Assembly: GCA_947374485.1 (NCBI GenBank)
Contig: CANCCF010000194.1
Span: 1 to 7,574 of the forward strand
From: Comamonadaceae bacterium
GTDB taxonomy: Bacteria > Pseudomonadota > Gammaproteobacteria > Burkholderiales > Burkholderiaceae_C
Reading direction: 5' to 3'
DNA length: 7,574 bases
In this document: piece after piece, positions 1-4,352 of the stretch
How the letters are laid out: each line of letters starts with the position of its first letter
Position numbering within the stretch: position 1 is the stretch's first letter
Translations under genes and position numbers: made by a program
Notes under the pieces: generated by a model
The model's database searches: none
What the model saw: the letters and a program-made list of their open reading frames with translations, nothing else
Told to the model about the DNA's origin: nothing

Positions 1-1696
1 GATGCTGGCCGGCCAAGGCGCCGACGCCTCGCCCGACACGCCTGGCGGCGCCGTGATTGCTGTGGGCGACGACGACCAGAGCATTTACGCCTTTCGCGGC
101 GCGCGCGTGGGCAACATGGCCGACTTTGTGCGCGAGTTCGACGTGCACCACCAGATCAAGCTGGAGCAGAACTACCGCAGCTACAGCAATATTCTTGATT
201 CGGCCAATGCCCTCATCAGCCACAACGGCAACCGCCTGGGCAAGAACCTGCGCACCGACCAGGGCCCCGGCGAGCCAGTGCGCATTTACGAATCACCTAG
301 CGACTATGCCGAGGCGCAGTGGATGGTCGACGAGATGAAGCAGCTGCACCGCGAGGGCATTGATCGAAAAGAAATTGCCGTGCTGTACCGCTCCAACGCG
401 CAGAGCCGGGTGATCGAAACCGCGCTCTTCAACGCCGCCGTGCCCTACCGCGTGTACGGCGGTCTGCGCTTTTTTGAACGCGCCGAGATCAAGCATGCGC
501 TGGCCTACCTGCGCCTGCTGGAGAACCCCAACGACGACACCAGCTTCATGCGCGTGGTGAACTTCCCGGCGCGCGGCATTGGCGCGCGCAGCCTGGAGCA
601 ATTGCAGGATTTGGCCAAGGCGACGGGCTGCTCGTTGCACGACGCCGTCAGCGCCTTGAGCGGTCGCGCCGGTGTGGCGATTGCCGGCTTCGTTGCCAAG
701 CTCGATGTGCTGCGCGAGCAGACCAGCGGCCTGAACCTGCGCGACATCATCACGCGCATGCTGGAAGACAGTGGCCTGCTGGCGCACTACCGCGCCGAGC
801 GCGAGGGCGCCGACCGGGTGGAAAATCTGGAGGAACTGGTGAGCGCCGCTGAGAGCTTTGTGATGCAGGAAGGCTTTGGCCGCGATGTGGCCGGCATGAC
901 CCAAGGGGCAGCGCTCACGCAAAGCCCCGCCAGCCAGGGTCTGAGTGGTGAGGCGATTGACCAGTACGGCGTGGAGCCCACTGATTTGACCTTTGGTGAC
1001 ACCGGCGAGACCCTGTCACCGCTGGTGGCCTTTCTGACCCATGCGGCGCTGGAGGCCGGGGACAACATGGCGCAGGCCGGGCAGGACGCTATTCAATTGA
1101 TGACGGTGCACTCGGCCAAGGGCCTGGAGTTTGACTGCGTGTTCATCACTGGCGTGGAAGAGGGCCTGTTCCCGCATGAAAATTCGCTGAGCGACCGCGA
1201 GGGTCTGGAGGAGGAGCGGCGCCTGATGTACGTGGCCATCACCCGTGCACGCCAGCGACTCTACATGAGCCACTCGCAAACACGCATGCTGCACGGCCAG
1301 ACCCGCTTCAACCTGAAAAGCCGCTTCTTTGACGAGTTGCCGGAAGAGGCGCTGAAGTGGCTCACGCCCAAGCTGCCGCCGCCTGCGGCCTTTGGCGGCG
1401 CGGGGCGTGGATGGCAGGGGGGTCAAGGCGGCGGGGGTGGCTATGCCAGCCAGGGTTTTGGCTCGGAACGCTATGCGCCAGCGGGCACGGTGCGGGTGGA
1501 AAAAGAAGTCCCGCGCCGCGATGCCTCCGTCAACGGTTTGACGGTCAAACAAAAAGTGTTTCACGCCAAGTTCGGCGAGGGTACCGTGCTCACACTCGAA
1601 GGCGTGGGGGACGACGCCCGCGCGCAAATCAACTTCCCGCGCCACGGCACCAAGTGGCTGGCGCTGAGTGTGGCCAAACTCACGCCGGTGGATTGA
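1..1696 (+). CDS. uvrD: DNA helicase II UvrD (UvrD/Rep/PcrA superfamily 1A), 5' end missing
   Basis: ATP-dependent 3'-5' DNA helicase used in nucleotide excision repair and methyl-directed mismatch repair. The frame is open through the left edge, and 564 residues plus the TGA stop are visible. Numbering visible residues from base 2, helicase motif III is VGDDDQSIYAFRGA (about 21-34), motif IV includes LEQNYRS (54-60), motif V is LMTVHSAKGLEF (366-377), and motif VI is EEERRLMYVAITRAR (403-417). Motifs I (Walker A) and II (DExx) lie outside the window. By comparison with E. coli UvrD roughly 225 residues are missing. A Gly-rich linker (about 464-480) leads to a C-terminal Tudor-like domain (about 513-561, with KFGEGTVL and GTKWLALSVAKL), as in PcrA/UvrD proteins that bind RNA polymerase. 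Odd points are about 45 extra residues around 290-338 and about 12 extra residues after the motif II region. Rep and PcrA are close relatives, but the C-terminal domain and the LEAGDN/SAKGLEF context favour UvrD. Confidence 0.95.
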   Translation, partial: MLAGQGADASPDTPGGAVIAVGDDDQSIYAFRGARVGNMADFVREFDVHHQIKLEQNYRSYSNILDSANALISHNGNRLGKNLRTDQGPGEPVRIYESPSDYAEAQWMVDEMKQLHREGIDRKEIAVLYRSNAQSRVIETALFNAAVPYRVYGGLRFFERAEIKHALAYLRLLENPNDDTSFMRVVNFPARGIGARSLEQLQDLAKATGCSLHDAVSALSGRAGVAIAGFVAKLDVLREQTSGLNLRDIITRMLEDSGLLAHYRAEREGADRVENLEELVSAAESFVMQEGFGRDVAGMTQGAALTQSPASQGLSGEAIDQYGVEPTDLTFGDTGETLSPLVAFLTHAALEAGDNMAQAGQDAIQLMTVHSAKGLEFDCVFITGVEEGLFPHENSLSDREGLEEERRLMYVAITRARQRLYMSHSQTRMLHGQTRFNLKSRFFDELPEEALKWLTPKLPPPAAFGGAGRGWQGGQGGGGGYASQGFGSERYAPAGTVRVEKEVPRRDASVNGLTVKQKVFHAKFGEGTVLTLEGVGDDARAQINFPRHGTKWLALSVAKLTPVD

Positions 1697-1714
1697 GACC
1701 CTGGGTCTTCAGGG
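1696..1714. terminator. Possible bidirectional terminator or dyad between convergent genes
   Basis: The 12-base gap between the uvrD stop and the stop of the opposing FecR-domain gene is almost entirely a perfect inverted repeat. AGACCC (1696-1701) and GGGTCT (1703-1708) flank a single T. A second, overlapping stem is possible: CCCTG (1699-1703) with CAGGG (1710-1714) around a 6-base loop. The two stems cannot form together. The position between convergent genes fits a shared terminator. However, the stems are only 5-6 base pairs and no T-tract follows on either strand, so an intrinsic terminator is unproven. Confidence 0.35.
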
Positions 1715-2497
1715 CTTGCTGCCCAGCCTGCCAAGCATCTCGGCCGGATGCATCTGGCCTGGCACAGCTTCCATGTAACCTTTGCCGTCCTTGATACCCT
1801 TGTGGCCTGCAATCTGCCAGGCCGTGCGCTGGTCGGCCAAGCGGGCCAGGTATTCCAGTTCTTCGTCGGTGTGATTGATGGCGGCCGCCGGGGTCAGCAG
1901 GCGTCCGTTTTTGGCCGCAGCCTCACCCCAGAAGGACTGGTGGTACTGCGAGCGGCTCAGTACCTGGTCGGCACCGGCCGTCATTTCCACCACGCCATAG
2001 CAGTTGCAAAAATAGCTGCGGTCGTCCTGCGTGGGGAACACTTCGGTGTAGACACCGGTGCCGCGGATGCCGGCGGTCAGCGTGGGTGTGACGATCAGGC
2101 GTTTGTTGGCCTTGCCCCAGACGCTGACCACCGCACCGGTGAGCAGGCGCAGCACAGCCACAGAAAACAGCGAGCGGCCGCGGTCTATCGTCATCATGGT
2201 GTTTTGCCGCACGTGAAAGGCCGAGCTGCCCAGCACGAAGATGACGGTGGAACCCGGGCCGGTGGCAATCGTGTCGCCGCTCTGGATGGTGTGTGCGGGT
2301 GACAGGCGCTCACCGTTGAGGGTGGCGTCACCGCTCAGTTCCACAATGTTGCTGCGGCTTTGCGCATGGGCGGCAGCAGCGCCGCCCAGCGCGCTCCAGG
2401 CGCCTGCGGCCAGCAGAAAGCTGCGGCGCTGGAACCACAGCACTTCCGATTCGGTGCGGCCCATCAAGGTGTGCTGGCTTGTGGGGTGCTGGCTCAT
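1709..2497 (-). CDS. FecR-domain protein with Tat signal peptide (periplasmic, function unknown)
   Basis: 262-residue exported protein. The N-terminus has a twin-arginine signal: FQRRSFLLAAG (residues 22-32), then an Ala-rich hydrophobic stretch and a likely cleavage after AHA near residue 45. The body matches the FecR-type beta-rich domain: VELSGDATLNGERL (about 52-65), IQSGDTIATGPGSTVIFVL (71-89), and a second half containing GAVVSVWG and TPTLTAGIRGTGVY (137-150). A YFCNCYG motif (162-168) and INHTDEEL (207-214) follow. I recall both as typical of a stand-alone FecR subgroup. It lacks the cytoplasmic anti-sigma domain and transmembrane helix of true FecR, and no fecI- or fecA-like gene is adjacent, so ferric-citrate signalling should not be assumed. 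Met1 is chosen because GGAGA lies 6-7 bases upstream and the ATG overlaps the previous gene's stop (ATGA). Met12 is an alternative. It is the last gene of the thrB operon. Function is unknown; Tat export suggests folding, perhaps with a cofactor, before secretion. Confidence 0.85.
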   Translation of the reverse strand: MSQHPTSQHTLMGRTESEVLWFQRRSFLLAAGAWSALGGAAAAHAQSRSNIVELSGDATLNGERLSPAHTIQSGDTIATGPGSTVIFVLGSSAFHVRQNTMMTIDRGRSLFSVAVLRLLTGAVVSVWGKANKRLIVTPTLTAGIRGTGVYTEVFPTQDDRSYFCNCYGVVEMTAGADQVLSRSQYHQSFWGEAAAKNGRLLTPAAAINHTDEELEYLARLADQRTAWQIAGHKGIKDGKGYMEAVPGQMHPAEMLGRLGSKP

Positions 2498-3285
2498 GGG
2501 GTGTCTCCAGGGGTGGCGCCGGGGGTGGCATCAAAGCAATCGCGAAAGGTGAAATAAATCGAGGTGAAGAACATGGCGGCCATCACCATGGCCACCGGGA
2601 ACATGATGCCCGACACCGCCTCCGGGCTGCCAATCAGTGCGGCCACCACGGCCACCACCATGCCCATGCCAATAAAGGCGCCCAACCAGACCAGGCTGTA
2701 AACGGTAAAGGCCCAGAAGTTGCGCACGCAGGCCACCAGGCTGAAGAACAGGCTCTTCACCGGCGCCACGCCATGCCAGTGCACCAGAGCCGGGGCATGC
2801 CAGAACAACAGGGACAACGGCATGTACAAGCACGTGGCCAGCAGCACCGCCGATTCGAAGTCGGGCTCCATCAAGGTCTCGGCCGTCATGCTGCCGCCAA
2901 TCAGGTACAGGCGGGCAAACTTGCCGCCGTCCACCGTGGCAGAAATGCCCAGCACCAGCATGAAGCCCACCGCGTACAGCAGGCCAAGAATCAGCATGGC
3001 CCGCAGTTGGGCCTTGCCGGCGCGAAAGGCACTGAGCAGTACCGTGGGCATGGGGAACTTGCCCTTGGTGGTCTCTTCGGTGGCAGCCATCAGCCCCAGG
3101 GTGGCCGCAGGCAGCAGGGCCAGCGCCAGCACATTACCTATGAGGGGGATCAGGGTGAGCACCGACATCACCGCCATGAACATGAAAAACAGGCCGGAGA
3201 GGGCCAACGGCTGCTTGACGAAGGTGCGCACGCCCAGCTTGAACCATTGCACGCCGGTCTTGGCCGGAACGATGTTGAGTTTCAT
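2494..3285 (-). CDS. BPSS1780-family integral membrane protein
   Basis: 263-residue polytopic inner-membrane protein. I recognise it as the family named after Burkholderia pseudomallei BPSS1780, whose function is unknown. A short N-terminal segment (MKLNIVPAKTGVQWFKLG) precedes about six hydrophobic helices at roughly 28-48, 50-67, 97-115, 145-163, 192-215 and 224-246. Between helices 4 and 5 is FWHAPALVHWHGVAPVKSLF (161-180) followed by ACVRNFWAF (185-193), which I recall as the most conserved part of the family. The tail is short and polar (FDATPGATPGDTP). The ATG overlaps the thrB stop by 4 bases (ATGA) and the TGA overlaps the FecR-domain start in the same way, placing it in the middle of a tightly coupled three-gene operon. 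Only a weak GAGA-like sequence precedes its start, so expression probably depends on ribosomes finishing thrB. No catalytic motif is visible. A transport or membrane-scaffold role would be a guess. Confidence 0.85.
   Translation of the reverse strand: MKLNIVPAKTGVQWFKLGVRTFVKQPLALSGLFFMFMAVMSVLTLIPLIGNVLALALLPAATLGLMAATEETTKGKFPMPTVLLSAFRAGKAQLRAMLILGLLYAVGFMLVLGISATVDGGKFARLYLIGGSMTAETLMEPDFESAVLLATCLYMPLSLLFWHAPALVHWHGVAPVKSLFFSLVACVRNFWAFTVYSLVWLGAFIGMGMVVAVVAALIGSPEAVSGIMFPVAMVMAAMFFTSIYFTFRDCFDATPGATPGDTP
2505..2508 (-). promoter_or_regulatory. Ribosome binding site of the FecR-domain gene
   Basis: On the minus strand GGAG(A) lies about 7 bases before the ATG at 2497, inside the last codons of the upstream membrane-protein gene. 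It is the clearest Shine-Dalgarno sequence in this operon. It supports Met1 over Met12 as the start. Confidence 0.6.
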
Positions 3286-4298
3286 GCAGCGTGGGTCTCG
3301 GTAAATGAGGCGGTGGGGAACAGCGATGCCATGGTGAGCGGCGCAGCAATGCGCCCCAGCAGCACGCGCTCAAAATGGGTGGGGTCGTGCGGCTGCAGCA
3401 TGGCGGCCTCGCGCGGCAGGTGCAAATCCCACAGGCGCGAGAGCCAGAAGCGCAGTGCACCGGCACGCGCCAGCGCGGGCAGCAGCTCACGCTCCTGCGC
3501 GGTGAGGGGGCGCACGGCCTCATAGGCCTGCAGCAGGGCGCGGCTACGCTCAGGGTCCGCGCGGCCGGTTGGCAAATCCACGCACCAGTCGTTCAGGCAG
3601 ACGGCAATGTCAAACAGCCAGGCATCCACCCCGGCGAAATAAAAATCGAAGATGCCGGTGAGCTCGGGTGCCTGGCCCTCGGGCAATCCTTGCGCAAACA
3701 TGGCGTTGTCGCGGAACAGGTCGGCGTGGATGGGGCCGCGCGGCAGGGCGCCATAGGCAGACAGGGTGGCCACGTGGTTCTGGTAGGCCAGCTCACTGCG
3801 CAGCAGGGCGGCCTGCGGCGCCTCCACAAAGGGCAGCACCACCGGCACGGTCTCGTTCCACCAGGGTAGGGCGCGCAAATTGGGCTGCTGCATGTTGAAG
3901 TCGCGCCCGGCCAGATGCATACGCGCCAGCACGCCGCCCAGCGCGGTGCAGTGCGCAGCCGTGGGTGCCAGTTCGCTTTTGCCCTTGAGGCGGTTCACCA
4001 CGGCAGCGGGCTTGCCGCACAGGCTGTGCAGCACATCGCCATCGCGGTTGGCGGCCGGGTCGGGCACTGGAATGCCGTGCACCGCCAGGTGCTTCATCAG
4101 ACGCAGATAAAACGGCAATTGCGCGGCTGTCAGCCGCTCGAACAGGGTCAGCACAAAAGGCGCCTGGTCGGTGGTGACGAAGTAATTGGTGTTTTCAATG
4201 CCCCCGGAGCAGCCCTCCATGTGCTGGAGCGTGCCCAAATCGAGAGTCTGCAAAAAAGTGCTGGCCTCGGCTAAGGAGACCTCTGTGTATACCGCCAT
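3282..4298 (-). CDS. thrB: Homoserine kinase, type II (APH-fold ThrB)
   Basis: Cytoplasmic kinase that converts L-homoserine and ATP to O-phospho-L-homoserine and ADP, the step before threonine synthase. It has 338 residues, close to the length of the Pseudomonas/Burkholderiales type II enzyme, which is related to aminoglycoside and choline kinases and not to the GHMP-type ThrB of E. coli. The N-terminus MAVYTEVSLAEASTFLQTLD and the nucleotide-loop region CSGGIENTNYFV (30-41) are typical. The lysine of KPAAVVNRLKG lies around 96-106. The catalytic loop is GPIHADLFRDN (188-198) with H191, D193 and N198, and the metal-binding Asp is in IFDFYFAG (D218). The frame stays open far upstream through antisense polA, but protein similarity begins only at the ATG at 4298. 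That start has no convincing Shine-Dalgarno and sits 6 bases after a TACAAT box, so the message may be leaderless. It is the first gene of a three-gene operon and overlaps the next start by 4 bases. Confidence 0.96.
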   Translation of the reverse strand: MAVYTEVSLAEASTFLQTLDLGTLQHMEGCSGGIENTNYFVTTDQAPFVLTLFERLTAAQLPFYLRLMKHLAVHGIPVPDPAANRDGDVLHSLCGKPAAVVNRLKGKSELAPTAAHCTALGGVLARMHLAGRDFNMQQPNLRALPWWNETVPVVLPFVEAPQAALLRSELAYQNHVATLSAYGALPRGPIHADLFRDNAMFAQGLPEGQAPELTGIFDFYFAGVDAWLFDIAVCLNDWCVDLPTGRADPERSRALLQAYEAVRPLTAQERELLPALARAGALRFWLSRLWDLHLPREAAMLQPHDPTHFERVLLGRIAAPLTMASLFPTASFTETHAA

Positions 4299-4304
4299 GG
4301 GCGA

Positions 4305-4310
4305 ATTGTA
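4305..4310 (-). promoter_or_regulatory. Candidate -10 box of the thrB operon
   Basis: On the minus strand the hexamer TACAAT matches the sigma70 -10 consensus at 5 of 6 positions. It ends 6 bases before the thrB ATG, so transcription would be predicted to begin at or within a base or two of that ATG. No good -35 box is found at 16-18 bases spacing (the best is about CGGGCA, 3 of 6). An imperfect dyad (GTAG at 4308-4311 and CTAC at 4318-4321) overlaps its upstream edge and could be an operator. Confidence 0.4.
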
Positions 4311-4322
4311 GGGCCCGCTACC

Positions 4323-4340
4323 CCTGCTGCCCGGCACAGG
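4323..4340 (+). promoter_or_regulatory. Short hairpin or dyad in the polA upstream region
   Basis: CCTG (4323-4326) pairs with CAGG (4337-4340), and TGCC (4328-4331) with GGCA (4333-4336), leaving one bulged C and a one-base centre (a 3-base loop if the inner pair opens). The 3' arm CAGG is the only Shine-Dalgarno-like sequence before polA, ending 12 bases ahead of the ATG. If the polA transcript begins upstream of 4323, the hairpin could mask that site. As DNA it could instead be a protein-binding dyad between divergent promoters. No convincing -10 or -35 pair for polA was found in this 54-base gap. A TATACC sequence at 4288-4293 inside thrB is a weak -10 candidate. Confidence 0.3.
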
Positions 4341-4352
4341 CAAAATGCACCC

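Noticed and set aside
293..1645. Two minus-strand open frames of 209 codons opposite uvrD
   Set aside because: They are shadows caused by GC-rich codon use; they lie opposite conserved helicase motifs and show no recognisable domain.
1748..2302. Plus-strand 184-codon frame opposite the FecR-domain gene
   Set aside because: The minus-strand frame has a Tat signal, a conserved domain and a good ribosome binding site, and the plus-strand frame has none of these.
1709..2497. Ferric citrate regulator FecR with iron-signalling role
   Set aside because: There is no anti-sigma domain, no transmembrane helix after the signal peptide region, and no fecI or fecA neighbour; only the FecR-type domain is supported.
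2479..3525. Plus-strand 348-codon open frame rich in His and Gln
   Set aside because: It lies opposite the membrane-protein gene and the thrB 3' end. Its composition is what reverse-complemented Leu, Val, Ala and Met codons produce, and the minus-strand frames have clear protein features.
4288..4293. TATACC inside the thrB 5' end as a polA -10 box
   Set aside because: It matches the consensus at 4 of 6 positions but no usable -35 hexamer lies 16-18 bases upstream, so it is not listed as a promoter.
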